64,000 nt of DNA from assembly GCA_029204225.1 (NCBI GenBank), contig CM055101.1, positions 57,368,806 through 57,432,805 of the forward strand. Reading direction: 5' to 3'. This document shows, in pieces, positions 1 to 10,180 of this stretch. Positions within the stretch are counted from its first letter, which is position 1. The number at the start of each line of letters is the position of its first letter. The notes beneath the pieces are model-generated. The model ran no database searches and had not been told where the DNA came from. It saw only the letters and a list, made by a program, of their open reading frames with translations. The position numbers were made by a program, and so were the translations under genes. Origin of the DNA: Diphasiastrum complanatum (lineage: Eukaryota; Streptophyta; Lycopodiopsida; Lycopodiales; Lycopodiaceae).

Positions 1-54
1 TGATGTCTATTCCTCAATGTGGTTCAATTTGGATCATCATTGTTCCTTGAACTT
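1..54 (+). repeat. Edge of a CACTA-associated dispersed repeat
   Basis: These bases match 31,019-31,071 in the same orientation, and the complement of the stretches near 53,580-53,612 and 54,980-55,030. In all those places the sequence borders CACTA-derived DNA with GA/CT microsatellites. Homology stops at about base 54, where the LTR portion begins, so this is a truncation junction. Confidence 0.6.
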
Positions 55-574
55 GCAAGGCATGCAAATATACTAGTGGACACATGCATGTAGTTTTCTA
101 CATATCTAGTTGAGAAATTGACATTTGGACAAAGTAGGTAGAAATTAGGTGCAATTTCAGCATGCAAGTTGTTAGGTGTCAATATGGTAGTAGTTTATAC
201 TTGAATAGTTGTAGGAAATGCATTGAATGCAAGTAGTACCACAAATTTTGGCTCTCCTATATATGTACATATGGTTCTCATTCATTTCTAATCATGAATC
301 ACGCTTTGGTAATGTCATAATGTCAAAATTGGATCTCATGCTATTTTGCTTGTTTTTGGTACTCTATCTCTAACTCGAGTAGAAGGCATTCTTCATACAT
401 TATTATGCTTGTGTATTTTCTCTATTTGTGTATTGCTTTGATCTGTAGCATTCTAGATTGTGCTATAGCCTCAGATCTGTTGGTAGATTTAGGATTGCTC
501 TACAGGTGATTTGTATGCCACCATAAAGCATGGCAAAGATTATTCACACGTGTGACGTTGATGGATTTTTCACA
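55..574 (+). mobile_element. 3' part of an LTR (copy 1 of the 895-bp LTR family)
   Basis: The sequence is closely similar to 32,236-32,772, the last 60 percent of the full LTR at 31,878-32,772. It ends in TTCACA directly in front of a primer binding site, the expected position of a 5' LTR. The first part of the LTR is missing and is replaced by unrelated repeat at 1-54. Confidence 0.75.
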
Positions 575-592
575 TGGTATCAGAGCCATACC
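575..592 (+). promoter_or_regulatory. Retrotransposon primer binding site (initiator Met tRNA)
   Basis: TGGTATCAGAGCC immediately follows the LTR end. This is the standard plant LTR-retrotransposon sequence complementary to the 3' end of initiator methionine tRNA, and it marks the site of minus-strand cDNA priming. Confidence 0.85.
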
Positions 593-639
593 ATGCTTTG
601 ACTACTAATAACATCTGGTGTATGAAGAATTTTCTGACA

Positions 640-1045
640 ATTCAAGCTCTAAAGGAATGCCTCCGGGTGAGATTGTGACGGAAGGCGTTGGACATCATTG
701 GTCGAGATCTAATCGAATTCCCGCAGTCGAGATTGGGACGGAAGGCTGCAGTTGAGATTTGGCTAGAATTCGTCGGTTGAGACCTGAGCAAATGACATCG
801 GTTGAGATTAAGAAGAATGCACTCGGTCGAGATCTGAACGGAATGTGCTAGGTTGAGAGCTGAACGGAATGCGCTAAGTCGATAGCTGAACAGAATGTGC
901 TCGGTCGAGATTTAAACGGAATGCGCTCGGTTGAAATCTGAACGGAATGCTTCCGGTTGAGATCATGAGTGAGATTCCTCGGTCGAGATGTCAATGAAAT
1001 GTTCGATTGAGATCTGATCATTAAGTATCGGTTGAGATTTTAAAC
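640..1045 (+). repeat. Degenerate 26-bp minisatellite (copy 1)
   Basis: Repeats of a unit containing GTCGAGATCTGAACGGAATG recur about every 26 bases, diverging toward both ends. The period is not a multiple of three and there is no long ORF, so it is not a protein repeat. It lies just downstream of the primer site, in the leader of the LTR element. The same array is at 33,540-34,043. Relative to that copy, about 800 bases between primer site and array are missing here. Confidence 0.75.
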
Positions 1046-1084
1046 TCAAAACATGGCAAGATTTTTTCGTGTAGGGCCTCAGTT

Positions 1085-1903
1085 TGCAAAAAGTACAAAA
1101 AGGACCAAGAATGGATTCTAATCTAATCCTCAAGAGGGATTGTTGTCAAATTACTTGATGTATTAATCTACTTGAGATTAAGATCAATCTAGATCAATTC
1201 TAGACACAAAATCCTAACAAGAACAATTATTAATTGAAGGTGGGTGTACTTTCTAGTTTCACATGTGTGAAACACTGTCTGAGTATGGACTCCAACCTAA
1301 AAATCAAGTACACATTGATAGAACCTCAAAACAATGAAAACAAATGTAGACAAATGGAGAGAATCACTCAAAATTGCTTCCAAAACCAAGATTGGTGTCT
1401 CACATTGATTATGGCCAAATAAGCCTCTATATATACACTTTTGGAGCTCGAGGTACTGATCATGCATCAGATCTCACACGTGTGAGGATGCCTTGTCACT
1501 ATCATGCAATTTGACACTTGGATCAAAAATTTCCATTTTGGGCATTTTTGGTCTATTTTCCTACTATATGGAGATCTTCATGGAAATCTTCTAGAAGCAA
1601 AAACTTGCCTACTTCAGCTATTTCCATGCGTGTGAGTTGTCCTCTACACATGGGATGTGACACCTACTCAAAATATTTGGCTCATGCAATCATTAGATTG
1701 GTGCCATGTGTCATATCTCTAGAAAACTAGTTTTTGGCCATTTTAGCCACTAGAACTTGAATTAAATCATATGTACAACATATATGATTATGGTACATGA
1801 AAAGTACACTAGTTTCACACATGGGAACAGGCTCCACACATGTGTTTCTATCCTATATACAAGATTTTTGTCCTCTACCAAGCTTATTTTTGCATTTTTC
1901 ACA
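1085..1903 (-). mobile_element. Probable 3' LTR of a minus-strand copia element
   Basis: The right edge reads TTTTTCACA on the plus strand (TGTGAAAAA on the element strand), preceded on that strand by a purine-rich stretch GAGGAG, and it directly follows the RNase H end of a copia pol remnant. The sequence is distantly similar to the solo LTR at 12,273-12,970. The left edge is placed where similarity to the minisatellite element leader stops and is approximate. Confidence 0.5.
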
Positions 1904-2917
1904 CTCCTCAAAAATCTAGCTTGGTAAATCTAGCATAGATCTATCTCTAACTCCAAGATCCAATCTTAATTTTATAAATGGATCTTTAGGTAATAATTTG
2001 GTGAGTATATCAGCAATGCAATCTGATGATGAAACATGAATAAGCTTGATCTCCTTTGCTTGCACTTTCTCTCTCACGAAATGATGTGCAATCTCGATGT
2101 GCTTTGTTCGAGCATGGAAGACTAGATTGTTTGCAAGTTATTGAGCTGCTTGATTATCACAATATATGCATGGAATGTCTTCATCCTTGATCACATGTAG
2201 CTTTTTCAAAAGCCTTTTAAGCCTAAGAACCTCCTTCGTTGATGTTTTCATAGTTTTATTTTCGGATTCTGTTGACGAAAGAGAGATGGTATTTTGCGTT
2301 TTGGAAAGCCAAGGTATAGCTCCTCCACAAAAGAATGTAGCAAATGCACTTCTGGATCTTCTATCCATCTTGTCACCTGCAAAACTTGAGTCCGAATATG
2401 CTCTCAAACAAATATTAGTCCTTTCATAAACTATGCCAAAGTCTTTTGTAGCCGAGATGTACCTTAACACATTGTTGCTCCTTTCCAATGACATATTAAT
2501 GGACTTTGCATGTATTGACTCAACTTGCCAACACAAAAACTAAGATCTGGTCTATTGATGGTTAAGTATATCAAGGAACCAATAAGAATTCTATAGGTAG
2601 TGATGACCTCAAAGGATGCTTCATCACTTTCCTTAGAAACTTTTACACTTAGTTCCATAGGAGTTTCAGCTCCTTTACAATCAATCATGCCAAATCTTGC
2701 TAAGATTGATATAGCATACTTAGATTGACATATGAAGGTAAAATCATTACTTCTAGTGACTTCTATTCCAAGTATAACTTTAAGAAGTCCTAGATCTACC
2801 ATCTTAAATTCACTAGACAAGGAAACTTTGGGGCTCAACAAAATTTGGGGTTCGCCCAAAAACTACATGAAGAATGGAATCCTTCATAAATATTCATTCT
2901 TGCCTATGTCGTGGTGA
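1904..2917 (-). pseudogene. Ty1/copia pol remnant: end of reverse transcriptase and RNase H
   Basis: Two overlapping minus-strand frames encode the C-terminal part of a copia polyprotein. Visible are the RT thumb stretch (VDLGLLKVILGIEV), the connection segment (GSLIYLTINRPDLSF), and an RNase H core with YSDSSFAGD, RRSRSAF and LSSTESE; the last catalytic region is seen near CDNQAA. A stop follows QAAQ, but the same frame goes on with typical copia tail residues (ARTKHIEIAHHF, DILTK) down to about 1,930. Gag, protease, integrase and the RT catalytic core are absent. The frame change near 2,500 and the stops make it dead. Bases 2,918-3,179 show nothing clear. Confidence 0.9.
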
Positions 2918-3179
2918 TGTTTCTATGTGATGCTGAATCTAGATCTTTGAAGTTTGAATATATTTTGAAGTTTGATTCCAGTTCTTATCAACAATTCAAA
3001 GATTAAATGAAATCAACCTATTTAAAGAAACAACAAAGACACATATTCTCTAAGATGAAGAAATATCTAAAGGACGAATAATATGAAAAAATATCTTTTC
3101 GCCTTAACGAAAATCTGAAGAACAAGAATGTTTTGCGAATGATCCTCGAAATAAAGATAATATGTTCACGAGGATGTTT

Positions 3180-5375
3180 CACACTCTGGTTGTTATCAGC
3201 ATTCGTATGATATTTTCCTTGGCGAAGTTCTACTTGATAAGTGAATTCCTGTAGAAGTAGAACCCATCGAGCAATTCATCCTGATAGATCTGGTTTATTC
3301 ACAAGATACTTTAGAGAATAGTGATCAACGTGAAAAGTAAATGCATATCCCATCAAATAATGTCAAAATTTCTTGACAGCGAAAATCATTCCAAGTGCTT
3401 CCCTTTCTGTAGCCAAATAATTCTTCTCCGAGGCATTGAGCTATCGACTCGCATAGTAGATGGGATGATCTTTCTTCTGATCGTCCTTCTGGCTCAGACA
3501 GACGCCAATAGCAAATGCAGAAACATCAACATAACTATGAAATAAAATAGCCCAGTTGGGTGGTCTCAGAATAGGAGCATTGGTCAACCTTTGCTCAAGT
3601 TCTTCAAATGCTTTCTGCTGTTCATTTGTCCACAAGTATTCCACTTGTTTCTTGAGTAAATGAGTAAGAGAGACAGCAATAGAAGCATGATATTGGATTA
3701 ATTTTTTATAATAGCCGACATGTCCTAAGAAAGCTCTTAGTTCACGTAGATTGGTTGCTTCTGGAGATTCAAGCTCGATTTTATCTTTGTCAACTTCTAT
3801 TCCTCTATTTGATATTATGTGTCCAAGTAATATTCCTTCTTTCATACCGAAAAAACATTTCTCTAGATGAAGGGATAAACAATTATCTTGACACCATTGC
3901 AATGTTAGTTTGAGCTTCTGTAGGTGTGTCTTTATATCACTATATACACAGAAGTCATCAATAAATATTTCTAGAAAAGTTCTTAGGAAGGCAGCAAAAA
4001 TTAACATCATGATTCGCTGAAAAGTCGTTGGTGCATTGCAAAGACCAAAGGGCATAAGTGCCCCAATCCGTAGCAAATGTGGTCTTTGAACGGTCCTCTT
4101 TCCGCACTCCAACCTGATTATAACCAAAGAAACCGTCATAAAAATTGTAACGCTCTTGACCAACAACATGATCTAAGATGAAATCAGTGAAGAGCAGAGG
4201 ATGATGATCCTTCCTTGTGGGAGCATTGAGCTTGCAAAAATCCTGGCATATTCGTATTTTGCCAGTCTTCTTCTTTGGAACAACAACAATGGGTGAAACC
4301 CATTCACTGCTTAAGATGAGATAGATAATACCTGTCTTAAGGTGCTTGTTGAGTTCGTCCTTAACCATGAGGGAGTACTTTGGATTGAGACGATATTGTC
4401 TCTGTCAAACAGGTATAGCATCTTCTTTAAAATCAATACGGTGCTCTTCGAATTCTGCAGGTATACTTTTCAAATCGTCGAGCGACCAGACAAAAATATC
4501 TTGATACTCCTTCAGCAATTCAGTAAATTCCGCTAATTCCGATTCTCCAAGTGACTTTGAAACATGCACAAATCTGCCAAGTGCAAGTTCAATTAAATAT
4601 TTTCTTGTCGTCAACCTGGTTCTTGTTACCAAATTCGTGTTCAGATTCATCACTCGAATCATCAGACTCTTTCGAGTTCGTGTCTGCAACTTTAATTTCT
4701 TCATTCAAAACATTTGCTTCAGCGTTGCAGGCATCAAAGAATTCTTCTTCGTAAATATTCTTATAGCATTCGAAATATTATACTTCGATGTCGATGCATT
4801 AGAAAAAATATTTAAGGCATAAGAAGACTCTTGTGAGGTAAAACTGGTGTTAGACAAAGGAATTTCACCTTCATATTTGTCACGACTCAAGGTGATTATT
4901 TGTTCTGCTGGCTTACCTCGATTATTGGTCTCACCAGTCTGAAATCTCAACTCTTTGGATTTCCAATGAACACTTGCATTTGATTGATAAAGCCAGGACA
5001 ATCTAATTAGCACAAAATAAGATGACAAACCAATTGGTCTGATAACTATGAAATTCATTGTAACAAGGTTGACTTGAATGTAAACAAATGACATCCTTCA
5101 ATTCTCCACTAGATTTTCGTCGCGTCGAATCAACTATCTTGATATTTTGCTGTGTCGGTTGAATGTCAATCAGCCCCAAAGCACGAGTTGTATTTTCTGT
5201 TATTATGTTCACGCTGGAACCAGAGTCTATTGGCACTTTTTCAATTAGGCATCCCGCAATGGTAACATCAATTTCAGGTGCACCGAGATCACCTAAATCA
5301 ATAGACAAAACACCAACATCTGGCAAAAAAGCTTTTTTCTTCTTTTTAGGGGCAGAAAGACCTTTCAGTTGCGCA
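3180..5375 (-). pseudogene. Family-2 (Tat/Athila-like) Ty3/gypsy pol remnant: protease, RT, RNase H
   Basis: Read on the minus strand, the order is aspartic protease (DSGSSVN at about 5,215), linker, reverse transcriptase (PIVVVPKKKTGKIRICQDF, then FIDDFCVYS as the catalytic strand) and RNase H (YVDVSAFAIGVCLS). The tail runs to about 3,180 (RQGKYHTNA). The type TRKDHHPLPF...GYNQVGV is that of Tat/Athila-like gypsy elements. The RT frame breaks before MPFGLCNAP because about 14 bases present in the plus-strand copy (near 24,600) are missing; the copy at 36,240 shares this lesion. It is cut at 5,375 in the protease region, where the unrelated ORF begins. Confidence 0.9.
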
Positions 5376-6063
5376 AGGAGCTGCAAGCATTACCCGCCCT
5401 CCAACCACAACCAGAGTGGCGTCAGCAGTTGTTTGAAAGAGACCCTGCGGCCATAGGGCATATGTGACAAGTCCGCAACAACTACGGGTGAACGCACACT
5501 TCCTGCCATGCACACGACGATCCAAATGGGTGGAATGCAGCACCCCTCTGGACAAAATCACAATTCACAATTTGAATTGGCCGATCATTCCATCAGAGTA
5601 CGGTTGGAATACGGATGTAGATGCCGGAAGGGCTCTCACCATATTTGCCAATAACTACTTCAACTGTCCTGATCCAACAGTCCACGCGGCAACCACTTAC
5701 GCCCGGGACTTAGAGCATTTAATGGGGATTGAAACTAAATGGGACAATTTTCTCCCCCCCATATTCTTTGATCCTAATAAGGTGCTAGCTTCCGACAAAG
5801 TCAACGATCAGCTGCTAGTCGCTCAAGTGTATTACCAAGCCGCCTTTCTTGGCAATCCCTGGACGCGCAGATTCCAAGCGTGGGTCGATCAAGACTGGCT
5901 GACAAGAGTCCACAAGTCCCTTCACATGCCCAAGGAATTGAAGAAACTGGATCGCCTCAACTTTATGGAAGACGTCATGGGCTACCTGATCCAACAAAGG
6001 CGGGCCAAGAAGACTCTTTACTGAACCGGTAGAGTGTCGAGGGACCGGCACTACTTCAGGCCG
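5372..6063 (+). pseudogene. Unrecognised GC-richer ORF, frameshifted
   Basis: The frame is open from about 5,437 to a TGA at 6,022-6,024 with no ATG near its beginning. A second frame upstream (5,372-5,466) looks coding too (WRQQLFERDPAAIGH), so one frameshift is likely. The product would be about 190 residues, rich in aromatic residues, with stretches such as WPIIPSEYGWNTDVD, YARDLEHLMGI and TRRFQAWVDQDWLT; after the stop the same frame goes on to another stop at about 6,110. Base composition is clearly richer in GC than the AT-rich surroundings. It replaces the upstream part of the family-2 gypsy and ends just before an LTR-like sequence, so it may belong to that element or be a captured or integrated foreign gene. 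I recognise no domain. Confidence 0.45.
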
Positions 6064-6070
6064 TGGGTCC

Positions 6071-6710
6071 TGTTGGGGGTATTCCCAACGAATTGTAAAT
6101 AAACAAAATTGACTAATAAAATGTGTTGCGAGGACATGGCATCCTGTGCGCATAAGCCATGGCCCAATGAGCACACAAGCTTAAGTTGTAAATAAAATAA
6201 AATAGACTTGGGCCTTGGAATTAAAATAAAACTAGAGGCCCAAAGTCATTTTTAAACTTAGAGATTACTTTTTAGAGTTGGGTCCAAATTGGGACTCACA
6301 TGAATCTTGTGAATTTCAATGTACTTTTTGTGGACCCTTGGATCAAGTTGGGTTCAAGATGAATGGATAGGATCAATGTAAATATTAGCCAATAGGATTT
6401 TGGGGCAAGGGCCTTCCCCATTTTATATAAAAGCACCATTTGTACTCTATTTCCATGCTTAATAGAGAGGAGGAGACTCTATCATTTTGAGAGCTCAAGC
6501 ATCCTCATTTGCTAATCACTCTTGCTTATGCTATTGTTGTGGTTTGCTTGTTATTTCCATTTCCCATGCTTTTTGCTTATGCTAGTTAAGGTTTTTCCAT
6601 AAGCAATGAAATTGAGCATTTGAGCTAACCTCCATCTCATCTCTCTCTCTCTCTCTTTCTCTCTTCTCCTTCTTCTTCCTCTTCTTTTCTATCCTTTCTT
6701 TTCACCAACA
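6071..6710 (+). mobile_element. LTR-like sequence with TATA box
   Basis: It starts TGTTGG and ends CCAACA, a 6-bp inverted terminal repeat typical of LTRs. It carries TTTATATAAAAG at about 6,422 and a CT-rich stretch (6,637-6,665) near the end. No 5-bp target duplication flanks it (GGTCC against ATCGT), and no primer site or polypurine tract adjoins it, so it may be one LTR of a broken element. Bases 6,711-6,892 hold nothing I can name. Confidence 0.4.
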
Positions 6711-6892
6711 ATCGTGATGAAGTTAGTTAGGGGAGTAGAGTTAGTGTGAGTAGTGTTAGGGGAGGTAGAGTTAGAAAAAAAGTAGGGAACTAACTAAAAG
6801 TAGCATCTAGGCATAGTTAGGTGCCTATCCAGTGAACTAACCCTTGTTTATAGGCGGGAGGGCTATTATAACGTCGGATCTAAGACCCTACA

Positions 6893-7715
6893 CCCTTGAT
6901 TTCAGGTGCAACGCTTACACCGTTCTGTACATAGGTTCTGATCAATTCTTGTAGAAATCTATATACATCGTCAGTAGTATACGGCTCAAGAGTAAATTGT
7001 CATCACAAAACACGTGAATAAGCAAATTATAAACAATGATAGTAAAGAAATATGAATCAGAATGAAAGGAATTACAAATGAACAGAATATTACCTTTTCA
7101 ATATCTACTTCCACTTGTATATTATACCACTCAAAAAGAACTTTGTTTTATACAGGATGAACTATGCACAACTGAAAGCGTCCATTTGCTGTATACACTA
7201 CATATATTGAACAAAAATATTATGAAAAAAAATTCATTTATGCTATGATGATAGATTTAAACTAAAAAAAATACATGCATATCAGAGATAAATAGAATAT
7301 ACGTTGAGAGATTTTATGGTTCTCTCTCCAATTGAGGTCGCCGTCCTCGGTATTTTCCGCACGACATCATGAAGTAGAAAATCAAATTCTCTATGTGTAT
7401 TACAACTGAGTTTACTTTTATACATAGAAAATTTGATGCTCCCTCCTTATTTATCTTTACAGAAAGAATGTTCAGGCTCCAATGCCGACTGCAACAATCA
7501 AAATACAAATATCAATAAATCCTTACTTAATAAAGCAATGTCGGCTGCAACAATCCAAATTAAAGCAACAATCCAACGAGCAATCCATACTTATTCTCAT
7601 ATGGAATCAGATAAAAATTTTGCCACTGGATTGCATTCGATGAGATATACAGCCTTCTCAAAATTGGCTTATTTTGCCTTCATCGCTCCCATAAAAAATG
7701 GACTAACAACAAAAA
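6893..7715 (-). pseudogene. H3-like module copy A: downstream exons of the minus-strand gene
   Basis: This stretch is a diverged direct duplicate of 13,158-13,970. Comparison of the two shows spliced-gene structure. One exon of about 88 bases near 7,317-7,404 (FLLHDVVRKIP) is bounded by AG and GT in both copies and stays open in both. Another at 7,094-7,197 (TANGRFQL, then VLFEWYNIQVEV) is bounded by TAG and GTAATA. Upstream is a PFFMGAMKAK exon and downstream FTLEPYTTDDVYRF. The strand VLFEWYNIQV followed by a helix-like DDVYRFLQELIRTYV faintly recalls HORMA (Mad2/Rev7-type) domains; this is speculation. Stops inside exons show decay. Similarity to copy B ends abruptly at 6,893. Confidence 0.5.
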
Positions 7716-7746
7716 CTACACCATGAGAATCGGAACTAATACTATC

Positions 7747-8222
7747 CTACAAAAAACATCCTTCGGCTTTTACTATTACATCTATAATCTCTAGTGTTTT
7801 ATCTTTAAGCTCGGCACAAAATTTGGGGCCTAATCTAAAGCTTCTATGTGAATCTGGAAGAAAGAAATCAAAATAATTGCCAAGAAGATCAATTTTATTA
7901 GCTAAGTAAGCCTCATACTGGTCATAATGGTCAGAATAAAAAACAAAACTTGAGCAAAATCGTATGGAATTCTGACAAAAAGACTATATACAGGAGCAGA
8001 AAGAGAAGTAGATATAATATTTACAAATTTCTCGACTATTTTGTCGAGCTCCTCTTGGGTAATCATCACTTTTGGTGAAGAAACCTTCTGAGGAACTGGA
8101 CGAATAACACGAGGAGGAGAGGGTGATTCTTGGTCTGAATTAGATTCTCCGACATCTGATTCAAAGCTCATGCGAGGTCTCTTGTTAGGGATAACTCAAG
8201 GAAGAAGAGAAACAACTGGCCT
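7747..8222 (-). pseudogene. H3-like module copy A: acidic linker and conserved ITQEEL region
   Basis: The frame begins with a Ser/Glu/Pro-rich acidic stretch (SFESDVGESNSDQESPSPPR) and goes on to a conserved block (ITQEELDKIVEKFVN, LFVRIPYDFAQ). In copy B it continues through NKIDLLGNYFDFFLP and FRLGPKFCVELKD to EAEGCFL, then a stop or a splice donor. Copy A is broken by a short frame change around FAQVLFF. It lies directly downstream of the H3-like frame on the same strand, so it could be a later part of the same protein or a separate exon. No known domain recognised. Confidence 0.45.
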
Positions 8223-8699
8223 TCAAAATCTAGCTTTCTTGGTTTCAGACTGTCTCTTTTTCCTCCTAGAGGTAGTCGGCAAGTTTGTTCTATTCAGAGG
8301 CAGGTCTCTAGAGGTGCTGGCGTTATCCACATGTAGACCAGAATAACGATCCCAAAGTCTTCTGAAATTGACGAGAATATGTTGGCATGATGGTGACACG
8401 CTTACCATGCATTGCCAAAAGACAAGTATCCTCAAAAAACTGGGCCAAAAAGACTTCTATAGCACCCTGTAAGGCCTGCATGGCTGTCACGGCAAAACGA
8501 ACATCTCGTCCAAGTGACAGAGTGACATTCTTGATAGATCGGCTGAAAGGAGCCCTAGGGATCAACAGTTCAGTTGATCTCTAATCTCCCTCAGCCAGAC
8601 CTACTTTCTGCCACGTCTACGGCCAGTACCAAGGGGAACACATGCATGGGATGGTTGTACAATGGTTATGGCATGGGCAGCAAATTTGGTCCTAGCCAT
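8223..8699 (-). pseudogene. Divergent histone H3-like pseudogene, module copy A
   Basis: Starting at the ATG at 8,699 the frame reads MARTK, an H3 N-terminus, then a short tail that lacks the usual lysine-rich ARKS sites, then VWLREIR and, after a frame change, STELLIP, APFSRSIKNV, DVRFAVTAMQALQGA and FEDTCLLAMHGKRVTIMP. Aligned to the histone H3 core from KLPF to TIMP this is gap-free over 58 residues with roughly half identical, so homology is sure. After TIMP a one-base frame change leads to a basic tail (RRLWDRYSGL, SRRKKRQ) ending at 8,223. Lesions here: TAG after GRKK-like residues, and a 10-base deletion between REIR and STELL relative to copy C. LLIP is also seen in centromeric H3, but loop 1 has canonical length. 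Confidence 0.8.
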
Positions 8700-9594
8700 C
8701 ATTCTTAAAATAAAAATAAATAAATTAGAAAAAAGAAGTTTGAATCCATGCGCAGGGAATTAAAACAAAAAAATTTGCGATCAGAAGATGCTTGAGATAG
8801 ATACCAGAACTGAATATCGGTTTCGAGCACAAGATAGATAGAGAATATGAAGAATTGCACTTGAAAGTGATATTGGAATCACAACAGTATCGGTCTCGAG
8901 CGCACGGTGAGAAGGTGGAGTATTTTGCGTAGAGAGAGGGCGCTTGAGAGCGATATTGGGAGCGAAAACCAAAAATTCTGCAAAAAAAATGAAAATTCCA
9001 AGGGTGTATATAAAGAAAATTTTCACATGTGTGCAAAAAATGGATGATGACATGTGTCAGCATCTAACTGGTCCACATTGATTGTGCGTACTGATAATGA
9101 TGACTCAATTATGAGGCCACGTGGGTCGGGACATGTGCACAAATAAGATTTTGACATGTGTCATTTGGCACTTGATAGTCGTCAGATCAATCATTGTCTA
9201 TAAGACGAAATATTAATGACCAATCATGTGACAACACGTGTCCTTTTGGAACTCTTCCACACGTGCAAATTTTTTATATATATAGGTCATTTATGACGTG
9301 GATTTTCACGCAAATTTTTGATTTCTTATCCGGATATCGATTTCATGTGAGCCCATTCCACTGTCTACGTTCTGTTGACTATCTTGCGTCTAGAACCAAT
9401 ACTGCTTAGTCCGTTATCGCATTCAAGCACGTCTTACATCTTTTTCTTTTCTGATCTTTGTACACGTGCTCAGATCCGATACCCTATGTTCTTATATCTC
9501 TTTCGAGTGCACATTCCCTTGAGATTCTTGTCTGACCTACATTTTGCGCTTGAGTGCAATATTGGAAATTTCACATCTGTATTTTTCGTTCAGA
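8700..9594. promoter_or_regulatory. Bidirectional promoter and paired leaders of module copy A
   Basis: The region separates the divergent H3-like and acidic genes. Facing outward are TATA-like sequences at about 9,007 (minus gene, TTTATATACACC on that strand) and at 9,275-9,284 (plus gene, TATATATATAGG). Between them lie several ACGT cores (GCCACGTGGG, CAACACGTGT, CACACGTGCA) and CCAAT. Each leader of about 290 bases contains a matching motif of the form ACCRATACTG...CCAATATYRC...TTCAAGYGCR (8,853-8,905 complement; 9,384-9,436), with extra half copies. The layout is conserved in copy B and partly in C. Confidence 0.55.
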
Positions 9595-10097
9595 ATGTCT
9601 ATTTTCAATTCTAGTTTGCTTTCTGTTTTTCATAAATTTGGTATTAGTGATAATTTAGAGTATTTCAAATCCCTTTTTTTTTTTTTTTTTTTATTTATTC
9701 CTTCTATTATTGAGGGTCCTGGTGTGGAAGCATTTTTTGAGATTTATCTCAGATTTAATCAGTACTCCCTTATTGTGATTTTAGAATAAGGACATGATTC
9801 ATTATCAGGACCTGGTGGCACTTGACAAGCATAGCTATAACGCTAAGCTTGACAGAATGTTCACCAAGTTACATAATGATTTCAAGTCTGTAGATGAGTG
9901 CCCAATTCACAATAAAAAATATAGATTTGATGATTTTCAGTCTACATTTGTTTTTTTCTCTTTTGTTAAATATTTCTAGCGATTCGAAAGCTGGCCCTTC
10001 CACTTCTAAAACCGTGGCAAGTTTTCTTAAACCGGTATCTTTAAATACTCATTTTTTGGACAAGCAAATGAACATTTTTATGAGTAGAAGGCTTTAA
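9595..10097 (+). pseudogene. Module copy A plus-strand gene, internally deleted
   Basis: ATG at 9,595 opens a frame like that at 15,564 (SLLSVFHKFGISDN...YFKS). After a T-run and a frame change comes a second conserved block (MIHYQDLVALDKHS, FTKLHNDFKSVDECPIHNKKYRF), then a serine-rich piece (DSKAGPSTSK). At about 10,010 roughly 500 bases present in copy B are missing, which removes the acidic C-terminus, so copy A cannot make the full product. Shared module sequence continues to about 10,180. Function unknown. Confidence 0.5.
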
Positions 10098-10180
10098 AAA
10101 ATTGAGAAGCTTTATAAAATGAAAGTTTTTTGAGGATAACTCAAAAGAGATTTCCTTAGCATTGAACACTATCCTTTCGA

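Noticed and set aside
8290-8440. Intron beginning at GGTAAGC inside the H3-like core (within HGKRV)
   Set aside because: The H3 match continues directly through it (GKRVTIMP), so it is coding; the donor-like string is coincidental.
8725-9063. Long antisense frames in the module promoter region (also 14,699-15,126 and 48,650-49,087)
   Set aside because: They lie across the leader and TATA, contain no conserved start, and arise from the AT-rich leader; better explained as untranslated.
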